NCBI RefSeq assembly: GCF_958979055.1
Contig: NC_084891.1
Span: 1,565,001-1,629,000 of the forward strand
DNA from: Alnus glutinosa
Taxonomy: Eukaryota > Streptophyta > Magnoliopsida > Fagales > Betulaceae
Length of the DNA: 64,000 nt
Direction of reading: 5' to 3'
Position 1 is the first letter of the stretch. Every line of letters begins with the position of its first letter. The notes under the pieces were generated by a model. That model had not been told where the DNA came from, ran no database searches, and saw only the letters and a list, made by a program, of their open reading frames with translations. Positions 34,796-46,503 of this stretch are shown here, piece after piece. Made by a program: the position numbers and the translations under genes.

Positions 34796-35818
34796 GTCCG
34801 CCCCGCTTGGCGAACCTCCCTTTGATTCGCGGCCTCGTCTCTGCGTAGGCTTTTCGCGAGGCGTACCGGATCGTTTTCTCGAACTTTCGGTTCTTCCTCT
34901 TCTCTCGGTACCTCAGCACCCTCGCTTCACGATCGGCCGCCGAAATCGGAACCGTCCGATTCGCAGACTCCATCACGGGCTTAGCGTAAGAATCGGATAC
35001 ATCGGTCACCGCGCCGCCATCTGGCACTACGCCAACGTCGTGCGAGGAGGACGACACCTGTGCAGCGAACTACAAGATCAGACCTAACATAATTCTACCA
35101 TTTTCTCATTAACCAAACAGATATTTCTTCTGAGCAAGAAACTTACACTCTGACTGAGACAGTGACTGTTGTAGCCATACACGTAGGGCTTGGAAGTGGA
35201 GAAATCGAGATCGAAGCAGTGGTCACTGAGCTGATGCACACTCTTGCTCTGCACGGGTACGACTCCGTCAGTACCCGAACTGTTCTGCTCCTGCGCTTCC
35301 AATTTTGGATCCACGGGTCCATAATCCAGATCCAGATAGGGATCCATGGCCGGGAACACGAACTGACCCGTATTCAGATCCGGAGTCTCTGTCACCTTGT
35401 TGTTGGCAGGATTGGGAGGGTTTGGGAGCAACCAAGAGGCGGCCTCGGCCTCTTCTCTGCCGACGTCACCGTCGGACAAATAACGGTCGTCGAGAAAGTT
35501 GGCGGTGGCCCCGGAATTGACGGCGACGGTGTCATAGAAGGGCGTGACGCGGATGCGCTCGTGGCGGCGGGAGAGGGGATTGGCTGAGTGGATGTCGCGG
35601 TCGCACGTTACGCAGAGGGCGGCGGCGTCGGCCTTGCACGTGACGTGGGCGGGAGCCTGCTCGCAGACCTCGCAGACCCAGACGCGCGCGTGGCGGGACG
35701 CGAGCTTATTGGCCGCGTGGACCTTGCAGTCGCAGCCTACGCAGAGGAACGCCGAGTCGGCTCGGCAGAACAGCTTTGCCGTCGCCGATTTGCACGAGTC
35801 GCAGAGCTTCGATGCCAT
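34782..35818 (-). CDS. COL4: CONSTANS-LIKE 4-type B-box/CCT transcription regulator
   Basis: Two exons: 35147-35818 (224 codons) and 34782-35057 (91 codons plus stop). They are joined over an 89-base intron with donor GTAAGT and acceptor CACAG, giving 315 residues. B-box 1 (CDSC..CVGC, residues ~6-47) and B-box 2 (CEVC..CVTC, ~49-90) have all zinc-binding Cys/His/Asp. The CCT domain ([20 protein letters not shown], about 266-309) is complete; it binds DNA/NF-Y and carries nuclear localisation. The start [15 protein letters not shown] and the middle motif [12 protein letters not shown] match COL4 (BBX5). COL proteins act in light, clock and flowering control. Arabidopsis COL4 is 362 residues; this one ends at [10 protein letters not shown] without the usual C-terminal VP motif, because of a frame change (see 34706-34795). 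A CACGTG box lies upstream. Whether the truncation is real or a sequence error is open. Confidence 0.93.
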
Positions 35819-35951
35819 ATTTCACTTTGCTGATCTTTCGATAAACACGGTCTTTCTCTCTTCTGTGTGGTGGCAGTTGATTGTGTGTAAAAGTAATCGG
35901 GTCTATCTTGTGGGGCTAGGGAGATCCGGGGTGCAGCCAATAGAGAAACGA

Positions 35952-35957
35952 CACGTG
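35952..35957 (-). promoter_or_regulatory. G-box CACGTG upstream of COL4
   Basis: A perfect palindromic CACGTG lies about 134 bases 5' of the COL4 start codon (35818). Such boxes bind bHLH/bZIP factors such as PIFs and HY5, which fits light-regulated COL genes. Function is inferred from position. Confidence 0.4.
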
Positions 35958-37677
35958 AATGAGGCTTAGCCAAATAAATTGACATTGGGGGAGTTTGGGG
36001 TCCAGTCTGGTTTGGACTTTTGCCTTTTCGCTACGCTTTGCGTAAAAAGGAGTAATGGCGGGTGGGTCCCACGAAGTTGCCAGGTCGATGTCCGTTCCAG
36101 CGGGATCTGTACTGTGCCGTGACCTTCGCTGGCAAAAGGTAAAAGCGCAAAGGAAATGCTCGTGTGCGCCGCGGTAGCCTGCAAGGTAATGCTGGCCCTC
36201 TTCGATACTGTTTGATACTCGATAAGTACGTTAAAGGTGACTATTCGTCATGGGGTGCTACTTGCTAGGTTTGAATTGTTCTGATGCATAAATATAAAAG
36301 GAAAATGCTTTATTTTCATTTTTTTTTTTTTTCAAAAGAGGGTCTCAAATGTTGTCACCATCCTATAAGATGGTAGGATGGTGACACATTTTTTAAAATA
36401 GTAAATTTCATTTATGATTGATGTATTATTTGAAAATGAACTTTTATAGAAAAAAAATTTGATAAGTTTAGCACTTCTCAATATAAAATTATATGTATCA
36501 ATTAAAATTTTATCCGTTTAAATAAAAGTAATGTTGAAGATTATCTTTTTATTTTTTTATTGTTGATGTAGTTTTTAAAATTATCATTAGATCAAAATTT
36601 AATATTGATCTATCTCAAATCTAATTGTAATTTTAAAAATCACATCAATTTTAAAATAATAAATAGATGTTTCCTAACATTAATCTTTAAATAAGTGGGT
36701 AACTTGACCTAACCCAACAAGTCGTATTGGGTTGACTTAGTGCGACCCCACATAACCTATTTAATTAACAGTTTTTTAATTATTGAACAAGAAAATGAAA
36801 ATACACTGCTTATTACTTAAGCTATATCCTTACAACTATAAATGAGATGAAGGTAATTTTTAGTCTTAGACTTTACGGATTTGATTTTTAATAATAAAAA
36901 AAAAAATTAATTTATATAAATTATACGAGTCATCCGTAAATTAACTAAGTTGACTCAAAATTGAGACATTTATTAATCAGGTTAATCTGGCTTAACCTTT
37001 AGTTTATTAATTTTGTGGTTCAGTTGGTTTTTTTTTTTTTTGACAAGTAGTTGGTATTAATTCACTTCGTGTCAAAAGTCTTTTAACAATACACGTCATG
37101 CCCTCATCCTAACGCTGGTGTCTATGGCTGTCTCTTTTCACACGTGTTTTTCGGGCAATACAATGTCGAAGTCAAAGATGTCGTGGAAGGAATGACCCAA
37201 TAAGTCTTTTGCCTCTATTCATGGAATAATGATGGGATGAGTTGGCATGGATTTCTTTTTCAGTGATATTTATCTTCTTGAAGAGATTAAAAGGAATATA
37301 TTTATGATAATTTTAAGGTAGTTTTTTTTTTTTTTCACTTTTTCGTGCTTTTTATTCTTTGCAACTCAAGGGATGATTTTCGTTCTTTCTCAACCAATTA
37401 ATCTTCGTGTCAAACACTTTGCATGGGTTGTTCCCAGGTCCGGTAAATCTTCAACACGTGCAACGATCGTGGCCTGCATTCACTGTGCTTCTCCATCGGT
37501 GTGGCATCACGTGTAGACTTGGGCAAACATGGTGGTTGGACCGCCATGGCGGTGATGCCGCTGTGGGGCTTTAGCGTGCGATTAATGGTGGGGCTTCAAC
37601 ATGAAGGGTTTGGATCATGTGGTTTGGAGTGGGTGTCATGGTATGTGGTTTAACCGGGTAAGGACAACCATGATCTT
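35958..37677. other. COL4 upstream intergenic DNA
   Basis: No further gene. The first 250 bases are GC-richer promoter-like DNA; beyond 36300 it is AT-rich with decayed MITE-like stretches. Around 37440-37660 lies a G-rich segment of unknown nature. Confidence 0.45.
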
Positions 37678-38291
37678 TGTTGGGAATAATCATATTTTGC
37701 CTAGCCCATGTTGAGAGCTACAAGCCTTTCAGCCCACCTTAACTCATGTAGAGGTATGGGGCCAAGGCCCACCTGATATGAGTCAACAAGGATGGGTATT
37801 CAGGAGTCCCGACATGGTTTTATTCCTGAGCTAACACAATGGATTAGGAATCTGTTATACGTGGTCCCCTATATTCTCGTGCCCCGTTCCTAAAAATTCG
37901 GGATTAATATCAATCTCGAATTTGTCTCCGTGAATCTCACCTTAAGATTATTAAGGGAAGAGTCTCGGTTCGGAAGAGGGGCAATTCCGAACTAGAGTCT
38001 GATTCTGGCGGCACTCCTAGGTCTAGGGAGAAGAAAGAGACAAAACTCTAAGGCGGCGAAAGTACTGATCACTCAACCTATAAATAAGCCAAAACATCAG
38101 GTAAGAAAACAAGACTGCTATTATTATACTTGCGCATATTATACACAAAGAGACTGACTTAGGTATTGGAGGGAGAAATGCCGGCCAACCCCAACATATT
38201 CTCTTCACCTTGTTTGTTTTAGGAGCGATTGGAAGGCAAAGTCACCGAAAAAGAATGAGCTGTCACGGCCATACCATAAATTATACCAACA
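37678..38291. mobile_element. Solo LTR, 614 bp
   Basis: It starts TGTTGGG and ends CCAACA, the TG...CA termini of an LTR, and is bounded by perfect 5-bp duplications ATCTT (37673-37677 and 38292-38296). Internally it has a TATA-like CTATAAATAAGCC near 38081. No primer-binding site, gag-pol or second LTR adjoins, so it is a solo LTR left by recombination. TGTTGGG termini are common among Copia-type elements, but the superfamily is not certain. Confidence 0.82.
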
Positions 38292-38296
38292 ATCTT

Positions 38297-40353
38297 CATT
38301 GCCTGAGAGCACGTGCTCTAAACGTGTGTTCACGGCATCAAATATCTTGTCCATCCTCCCTTGACCTCCACGAAATTTCTTGATCATTACTTGTTGAATG
38401 AAACTCACAGATCTCAATTGCTTTTCTAAACGTTCTCATTAATGATTTGCTACGGCGGAAGCAATATAGCTCTGATATCAAAATGTTTCGTGACTAATTT
38501 TTCAAGCACATAAAAAATGATTTTAAGGTTTGTTTAAGTACCCTAAACCTCCAAAAACAATTACTAGAATTGATAATTGACTTATTCGATTCTTTATTCA
38601 ACAAGCCTTACAATCCAAAAGATAAACGTCATTAGAGATAACTACAGAGATACTTATGAGGCATCCCTTACAAACTTGTACTAACATACCAACACTAAAG
38701 ATACACACAATCCTTTATTCCTTACTATCTTTTTTAGTTGTTAAACTCTAATAAATAGATAACAAAGATAACTTTATGTGGAACTCTTCCTTCTCATCTC
38801 TTGCTCCTTTACTTTAGGATTATTGTTGGAAATAATTCCAGTAAGACCGGACTTCGGGTCAATACCGGCCTAAGAAAACTGACAGCAAAACTTTCGGGAA
38901 GGTCCTATCCCGAAATGTAGAAATTAAGCAGCCAAGGCAGCAAGACTCTCAGAAAAATCTTAAAATATAGTACAATATCATAAATACTAAAACAATAGTC
39001 ATTGAATATGTTTTTTTTTTTTTTTTTTTGACAATTATTAAATAATATCACAAAAATATTTGAAATTTGCGAAAACTGTATGATATAGTATCACAAAAAA
39101 TTGAAAAAAAAATCTGATAATTTTTGTTATGTATTTATTATAATTGAAATCATACCATAGCGGAGCCGGGGATCGGACCGCCCAAAGATGGTGGCGATAA
39201 GGAAGAGTGGGATCACTATTTGGTGTGAACTAAATGGAATATTCCTCACTTCTTACTATTCTGCTGGTTTGACTGGTGAGGGGTGACCTTTCGCTTTGCC
39301 CTCAATCACCATCAATTTTTTAGACAAAAATAATTCTGCGCTTTTTTCTGTAGGAAAGGCCATAAAAGCAAAGTTAAAAGTACAAACCTATTCATTTACT
39401 AAACCTAGCCTTTATGATGCGATTTGATGTTGAATTTTTAAAATTAAAATTTAACTTTTATTTAGTAAATATGATTTATTTTTTTAAAAAATAAAATCAG
39501 AATCATATTCATTTTTTAGAATTCCGTTACCAAACGCATCATTAGTGCTGGAGTTGGCTTACATTTAGACTCGGTCTCTAAAATATTTATCGGTGTTTAG
39601 TTTGTATGGAAAATTAGTTGTGGCCGGCGACATTAGGTAGCTATCGACGAACTTTGGCGGCGGATTCTGACGACCTCCGATGGTTGTTGGTAGCGGCATA
39701 GAATAAATTATAAGAGAGTGTACGTGCAAAAAGAAAAAGTTCAAACTCAAAAAATGGTTTATGATTTTAAAAAAGAAAAATCATGACAAAATTTTTTTTT
39801 AAAAAAATGTGTTTTCATAGTCAATCGAAAATATTTTCGGTTTGACCACAATTTTTTGTATAAAATAGTGAAAAATAAAGGAAATATTTTTTATAAAACA
39901 TTTTACGTTAAATTTTTTTTTTTTTTTTTTGTATGATCTATTTGAACTTACTTTTTTTTTTTTTTTTTCAGAGGTAGTTGGATGTCTAGAAAACCGTGTG
40001 ACCGTGAAAATTAAGGGTGAAATGGACATGAAACTACATGGCGTCTTGGACTACCTACAGGAGAATAGAGAAGAGCTAGTTTCTCATTTTAAGAAGGATA
40101 AAATTGTTATTTTATTTTTGAACAATTTTGCTTATTTTAAATAAAAAAATCGGTTCTTTCCTATCTCATTTGAAATGAAGAGGATCTTTTCCCTTCTAGG
40201 ACATTTTCTCCACGTGGTAAGCATTCATACCTAAACATTTGTGATGGTCCTAATATGGGGCCACTCTACTCATCATTATGTCTCCTCATTGATGACAGTT
40301 AGACAAATGATACATATGACAAATGCTAAAAGTTGCTGGAGGTAATTACAAAC
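38297..40353. other. Intergenic DNA with LTR-element debris
   Basis: No gene. On the minus strand near 38485-38499, TTGATATCAGAGC resembles the initiator-tRNA-Met primer-binding site (TGGTATCAGAGC) next to a CACGAAACA end, suggesting a remnant of another LTR element extending to higher coordinates. The solo LTR at 37678 sits just inside this remnant's internal side. At 39580-39900 is a decayed block that may belong to the TIR family of 24508-25425. Confidence 0.4.
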
Positions 40354-40505
40354 AGGAAAATGTTAAATTTACAATACCAACACAACAACCACACAACAAC
40401 CCCTCATATGAGAATGGACCCTACACACTGGAGCCCATCCTCATGTGAGGGGTTGTTATGTGGTTGTTGTGATGGTGTTGTGTATGAATCAAATCCCTAA
40501 CCCCT
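40354..40505. mobile_element. Hairpin MITE, copy 1
   Basis: This is a near-palindrome of about 150 bases: the left arm AACACAACAACCACACAACA with ACCCCTCAT pairs with the right arm ATGTGAGGGGTTGTTATGTG with GTTGTTGTG. It is flanked by AAATGTTAAATTTAC and GAATCAAATCCCT. A diverged second copy follows in the same orientation at 40595-40738. Confidence 0.7.
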
Positions 40506-40594
40506 TTTTCCCAATACCACATGTAAGCTCCGGCTTCAATAATTGAAGTGGTACACTACTGTAGCTGAGAATCTACACTTCGACGGAAGGAAAA

Positions 40595-40738
40595 AGAAAA
40601 TGTTAGATTTACAACACCAATATAACTGTATAACAATTCTTCTCATGAGGGCGGGTCTTACATACTGGGATCCACCCTCTTGTGAAGGGTTATTATGCAG
40701 TTGTTATATTAGTGTTGTACAAGAATCAAATCCAAAAA
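40595..40738. mobile_element. Hairpin MITE, copy 2
   Basis: It shares the ends AAAATGTTAGATTTACAACA and GAATCAAATCC with 40354-40505 and the same foldback layout, though the arms have diverged (TATAACTGTATAACA vs TGCAGTTGTTATA). Confidence 0.7.
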
Positions 40739-41604
40739 GAAAAAGTCTCTTCTACTTCTTCTACTTGATTTTATCTCAGATGTGGGGACATCTTGTACAG
40801 ATGGAGATTTACAAGAGCCTTCAAGGCAAGCCCGATCACGGTTTGACTTCCTCTTCCTCGTGGATTGCGTCAATCGCTCAAGTGAAGCCAAAAAGGGAGG
40901 ATTTTCGAAAGTTGGATAGCTACGATCTCACTCACCTGTAAAAATCTGGCCAGGTCTCTCTTTCTCCGGTGTACGTGGCTTTGGATCCAAGGCGAGGACG
41001 TGACTGGAGCTTGAGAGAGGCATATTCACTGGTTGAAGCAAATCGACCCATTCCAGCCCAAGCTGATTGAGAGAGGCGAGGGCAAATTGACTGAAGCAAG
41101 CGTCGTCGCCGGCAGTTCGAGATTGCTGGAACCCAGACCCCGACGGTTTCCCGACCCAGACGTCGACGGTGGTCGGGGTCTGGTCGGGATTGCTGGGATT
41201 AATTTTATAAAAGTTTTTTTAATTTGATCAAAAACCAATCTTACGTGAAATCTGTGTCTGAATTTTTTAATTAATAATATGCCACCCAGATGCCATGTCA
41301 ATTTGTAAACTTTTGTTTGTAAAGGTTTTTAAGTACCCTAGCATTTCTCCGATACATATATGTTCTTCTCTTGTCGCCTCATCTCACACCCTGCCCGACA
41401 CTCCTATAACCCTGTTGTAACTCCCTCCTAAACATGATTTCTTTTGGGCTAAAAAATTGTTCCAACAACGACCCATCAATGGAACCAATGAGAAGGCCCG
41501 GCACAAAACTCAATGCTAACATTGCTTTTAAGAAAAAGAAAAAGAAAAAATCAAATTTAGTCCTTAGTTCTTTCAAATACATCATCTCTAACTTGGTCCT
41601 TAGA
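40739..41604. other. Intergenic DNA without a recognised gene
   Basis: A GC-richer patch at about 40960-41200 gives short open frames on both strands with no family signature. Nothing further is supported. Confidence 0.4.
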
Positions 41605-41616
41605 TTACATGAAATC

Positions 41617-41665
<49 letters not shown>

Positions 41666-41674
41666 ACATGAAAT
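41605..41674 (+). mobile_element. Poly(A)-only retroposition scar
   Basis: ATTACATGAAAT (41605-41616) is followed by CATTAT, a pure A-run of 41 bases (41623-41663) and a second TTACATGAAAT (41664-41674). A direct repeat around an A-tail with almost no body is what an extremely 5'-truncated LINE or LINE-driven insertion leaves. Slippage in an existing A-run would not create the flanking repeat. Confidence 0.65.
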
Positions 41675-41679
41675 TGTGA

Positions 41680-43439
41680 CACATTATTTGAAAACCAATT
41701 TTTGAAAAAAAAAAAATTGAGATGTCTAGCATACCCCTTCAATTAATTAATAGAATGTCATGTCAGCCCAAACAATTAATATCATGTAACTCTCATTCGA
41801 TACGTCATGTAATTATTATAAATTATAGATGTCACGTGTGACATAACACATATAATAGGTGCATGACTTGTCAAACATGAACCATATGATATTAATTAAT
41901 TGGACATGAGATTGATGGAGGAACCTATTTAAAATCAAAGAAAAATTTGAAGACCTAATTGTTGAAATTCAAAAACCTAATGACTAAATTAAAATCACTT
42001 GAAAACCTAATGATTAAATTTACTTGTTCCCTTATTTTTATTCCTTCTTCTACCGTCATCACTGCATGATCTAATGATACAGATACTACAAAGTTGGATC
42101 AAATCAAATTGAGATGGTCTATTTTATGGTCTACTTAGATTTCACAAATATAATAGTATATATGTTGCAACGTCATTTAAAATTTTAAATAATGTGTCAT
42201 CATGTACACTGATAGATGTAATAAAATAAAATCGTGATAATATAATTGATTCTTTCAATTTCACTTGAAATAAATGCGATTATATCCCATTAAAGTTTCA
42301 TCCATAATAGACAATTTAATGAGAGAGAGAGAGAGAGAGAGAGAATAGAGTAGTTTACATTTTTATCTCGCAATCATCTCATAAGGCTGATGTGACAATT
42401 CAAACCGGACAGAAATTTCTAATAAACCGATTTGTAAGAAATTTCATACAAACCATATTTAAGATTGACATGTAAGAAGCACATATTGTTTGAATAGCAT
42501 ATGCTTCTCACATGCTTTGTTAATAGCATTAATAAAAAAAAAAAAATATGATTCTCACCTGCTTAAAGGACACGTGTCACTTTTCTATGTGGATTGTAGA
42601 AAATTTCCTACAAACTCATTGGTAGAAAATTTCAACCAATCCTTATTTTTTTATTTTATTTTTTTAACATTGATTGATTTAAACTACCATGTCAACATAA
42701 TTTGTGAGATAGTTACAATATAAAAAATGTGATTTTTAGCATTACTCAATAAAATAACAATAAACTTGGAAGATATATTTACTTATCAAAAAATAACGTG
42801 GAGGATATTCAACCCCGTCCCTTGCTTTGGTGTACATGCAACATAATATAGAGATCGTGGAAATTCGAATACCCTTTTTTGGGAGCTGAAGAGGGTTTCC
42901 AAACGAAAGAAACAAGGGTTTTAATTTCTAGGAAAAAGAACAAAATGAATAGAGAAACAAGTAATTAAGAAAACGAAAAAGAGTTGATAAAGCTTATTAA
43001 CCGTGATTTTTAAGCCCATAATACGCGAGCTATTAACCCACACCACAGTAGATTTAAAAGACAAAAACCCTGCTCATAAGCTGATTGATGTTGCTATGTA
43101 TTGATGCTTGAGTAAATGGCCAACAAACAAAATACTTGCTTCTTCTTTTTTTTTCTTTTTCTTTTTTTTCTTTTTTTTTTTTTAACAATATCACAAATTA
43201 TATGCCAATTATAGCAGAGGATCTTTTTTCTTTCTTTCAATTTCAATTTCTTTCCCAACATACATCTTTCTAAAGAAGAATTCTTCATCATAGATGTTTC
43301 TTATGGTTGCATTGTGGATGAAAATCTTGAATAATTTTTAAGGGATGAAATTCAAATTTATGGAAATTTCAAACTATATCATTGTAAAGTGATATATTTA
43401 AAATTTTGAGAAATTAAAATATTATAATAATTACAACGA
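41680..43439. other. AT-rich intergenic DNA with MITE-like pieces
   Basis: No gene. A (GA)n run lies at about 42321-42344. The stretches 42361-42480 and 42540-42740 share phrases (CTCACATGC, GACACGTG, wall-like TTTGTGAGATAG) typical of small palindromic MITEs; borders are unclear. Confidence 0.4.
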
Positions 43440-44991
43440 TGCATGGCACTGTGGTAGTGACGACAACTTGTAATCAAGAATGATAATTGATGTCGATAGC
43501 GGTAGTGATAGCGACATCAACATTGATAGATAGCGTTGGTGGTGATGATGATACCCCATCATGGGTGATGAAAACGTTTCGAAGTTTGTGCTAGGCTGCT
43601 CTCGTCAATGGCAATATATAAGAGCACTAGCAGCAAATTCCCAATCATTTTTTCTATTTTAGAAAAAATTTAGAAAATCAAACCACTTTTTTTTTTCCTA
43701 TACAAAAACACCCCACAACAGCTTCCCTTTACTTTTCCTTATATATTAAAATAATATTTTTTTACCTTTCTTTTTTCTTTTTTATTTTTTCCTTTATAAC
43801 TTCATTCCATATTCCAGAAGCATTCGCTCATCCCTCCACCAGTTCCACTTCGCCATTCCATCCCCTTCACCAGCTCCATCCCCAACCTTGTTCACCCAAA
43901 TCAAAACCACCCCAAAAACCTCCAACATCAATCTAGGTGAAATCCAGTACACCTCCACCTCATTTTTTATTTTATTTTCACATTTTATTCTGGAAGGTGC
44001 CATTTCTGAATTTCTCGAGCTCATTGACCTTCAATTGCAATCAAAACAATAACGTAAAAAGAGAACCTCAAAATTACTAGAAACAATCGGGAAAGAGAAT
44101 CAAAGACTAGAGGATTTTCTCGAGAAAGATTTGACTGGGAAATGTGACTTTCTCGAAAAATTCCCAACTGAGGACGGCCTATGAGTTGAGACCGAAACAA
44201 CATACAGGGGGAGTCAAAATCCTAGGAGATTTCGTTTCGTCGTGGCGATGGGCTACGGTTGCTGGTTTGGGTCACCATCCACTTAGTCTCCCCGTTCCTC
44301 ATGCCCACCTCCTCCAACGGCGGCGGCGCGTTGCTCAAGGTTGTCATGTGCCATGGTGTCCACGGAGAAGAATTAATCCTATGTATTATCGTGGTGTTGC
44401 GGCGGCATCGGCACCTCCTCCTGCGGGACCCCTCGTCCTCCCAAACTCTAACGTTCACTGCTACTGGAACACCTTCTCAAAAGGTTGAAGGAAGGTGAAG
44501 CATTTTTCTGAAGGAGACAAAGAGAGAAGGCGTGTGGGAAGAGAGATAAAACCTTTTGTGCCAATAAAATATTGGATTAGGAAGCTACAGTGTTTCCCAA
44601 TACATTGGGAAGCATTGTAACTTCCCAAAGAACCTCATCTAAAATAAGAAAGCTGCTGTGACTCCTATTTTGCACATTTTTTTCAAATTTTTCCTATTTT
44701 AAGGAATAGAACTACTTATAGGGCATCTACTACTAGTGCTCTAATGGATTGAGATCCTCAACAATCTTCTATTAGGACAGCAATTACGACAGCAATTGTG
44801 AGGAACCTCGTATGGGCCTCACCTACACAAATTGTTGGAGATCGTAATCAGGGATGGTAATTGATGTCGATAGCCATGGTGATAGCAACATCAACATTGA
44901 TAGAGAGCGTTGATGGTGGTGATGATGATAGTAGCCCATTATGGGTAATGAAAGCGTTTTGACCGTTGTGCTAGACTGCTATCGTCAATGG

Positions 44992-45025
<34 letters not shown>

Positions 45026-45135
45026 CTATTGACGATAGCAGTCTAGCACAAAGATCCTCAACAATTTGCTATTAGGACAGCAATTTTGAGAGACCTCATA
45101 TGGGCCTCACCTACCCAAATTGTTGGAGATCACAC
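43440..45135. repeat. Small tandem repeat interrupted by a TIR element
   Basis: The block GATAATTGATGTCGATAGC...GTCAATGGCAATATATA at about 43472-43620 recurs at about 44860-45000, and the CAACAATyTkCTATTAGGACAGCAATT block occurs at about 44759 and 45060. Taken with the TIR element removed, this reads as a roughly 300-base unit repeated head to tail. A hairpin with 31-base arms (44966-44996 and 45022-45052, one mismatch) encloses a (TA)n run. Confidence 0.7.
43622..44741. mobile_element. PIF/Harbinger-like non-autonomous element
   Basis: The 1120-bp element has TIRs GAGCACTAGCAGCAAATTCC and GAGCACTAGTAGTAGATGCC (right end reversed), flanked by TAA on both sides (43619-43621 and 44742-44744). 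The 3-bp TAA duplication and GAG-type TIR fit the PIF/Harbinger (Tourist) group. The centre includes a GC-rich part (about 44220-44490) unlike its surroundings, with open frames on both strands that I cannot assign. It may be captured gene sequence. No transposase is visible. Confidence 0.78.
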
Positions 45136-45478
45136 ATATAATGGTGGTAACAACAACAATCGAAACTACAACGATAGCAATGTGAAGAGTAATCAAAAAT
45201 GAAATGAGAAAGGTAATATTCATAATTTTTTCATAAAAAGAATGCACTTTAATATTTTAAGAATTGATATGAATATGATACAGGCTAATTTTTTTGTGAT
45301 AACGCTAAGTGGGTTGATAAATAGACAAAGTAACAACAAGGGTGTAATTTGTAGTATGGAGTAAAAGAAGCTACAAATATCAATAATTGGACAACAAAAT
45401 ACTGAAATGAACTAGAGAAGATACCAGAAAATGAATGGAGCCTTGATGGAGCTTTTCACCCACTGAGAAGCAATACTG

Positions 45479-46460
45479 CTACTTGGAAATAGGAGGCTCT
45501 CCTAACCACTTGGCACGAAAGCCTGTTCCCTTACAATCAGAGCAACACATTGATCCCTGGAAGTATCATGACAACATATAAAAGGGTCATCCATGCTGCT
45601 ATTATAGATACGGCAGATCAAACGAACACTAAGGATTTATATTAGCCGTAGATTAAAGACCGTGTAGATTTAACTTACCACTCCACCACAAATAACACAA
45701 CTGGTGTTTCTTGAGGGGACTTGGCAGAGCATGTTATCACCAAGAATAAAGAAGCCTGTACCCCGACACCATTTGCATTCAACATGCCCATTTGAGTTGC
45801 AAGAAGAACAAACAACTGGCCTTGGTTGCTGAACGTGGCATGAACATTGGAGAAACAAGGAAACAAACAAAATATAGATTATTAAAATGTCTTCAGGAAG
45901 AAAGCATGAGCCTCAACATCAAGCCAGTTCCACAGAAGTAGCAACCCATGATAAATAAACCGCAATCTTGTATATGTAACATGAAGTATCTAATCGAGAA
46001 AATAGCTATCTTTCTGCTGTTTCCAATACCATACAGGGAAGTAATTCAAACCTTATCCAAGATTGTATTTCTATAGCGCCAAATTTATCCCAAAACCTAC
46101 ACCATGTTTACTTTTCTACATCAATGAACATGGCTCAATATTCAAGGATGAAACAAAATGGTTTCTCTTTTGTTATTATTTCTTTATAATTCTTCTTCTG
46201 CAAGAATTAGCTTGATACTTATAAATCAAAGAAGGAATTTCTGGAACCATTTCCTAGATACTCTTTGAAATACCAAACTCATCAAAGAATACCCAATAGC
46301 ACGTGTGGTGAAGAACCACATAAGAACAGGAGTTGTTTCGAAAAGAACAAACAAATTACTGTCCTTTTAAGTGACTATGGCAGAACTAAATATGTAAACA
46401 AAGCCATGGTCACCCAAACCACAAGCATAAATTCTCGTAGCAATCACCCACAAGACCAAT

Positions 46461-46503
<43 letters not shown>

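Noticed and set aside
35162..35969. Plus-strand open frames opposite COL4
   Set aside because: They are shadows of the GC-rich B-box coding exon on the other strand.
44144..44498. Overlapping open frames in the Harbinger-like element
   Set aside because: Three frames on both strands are open because of GC-rich composition; none has a recognisable domain.
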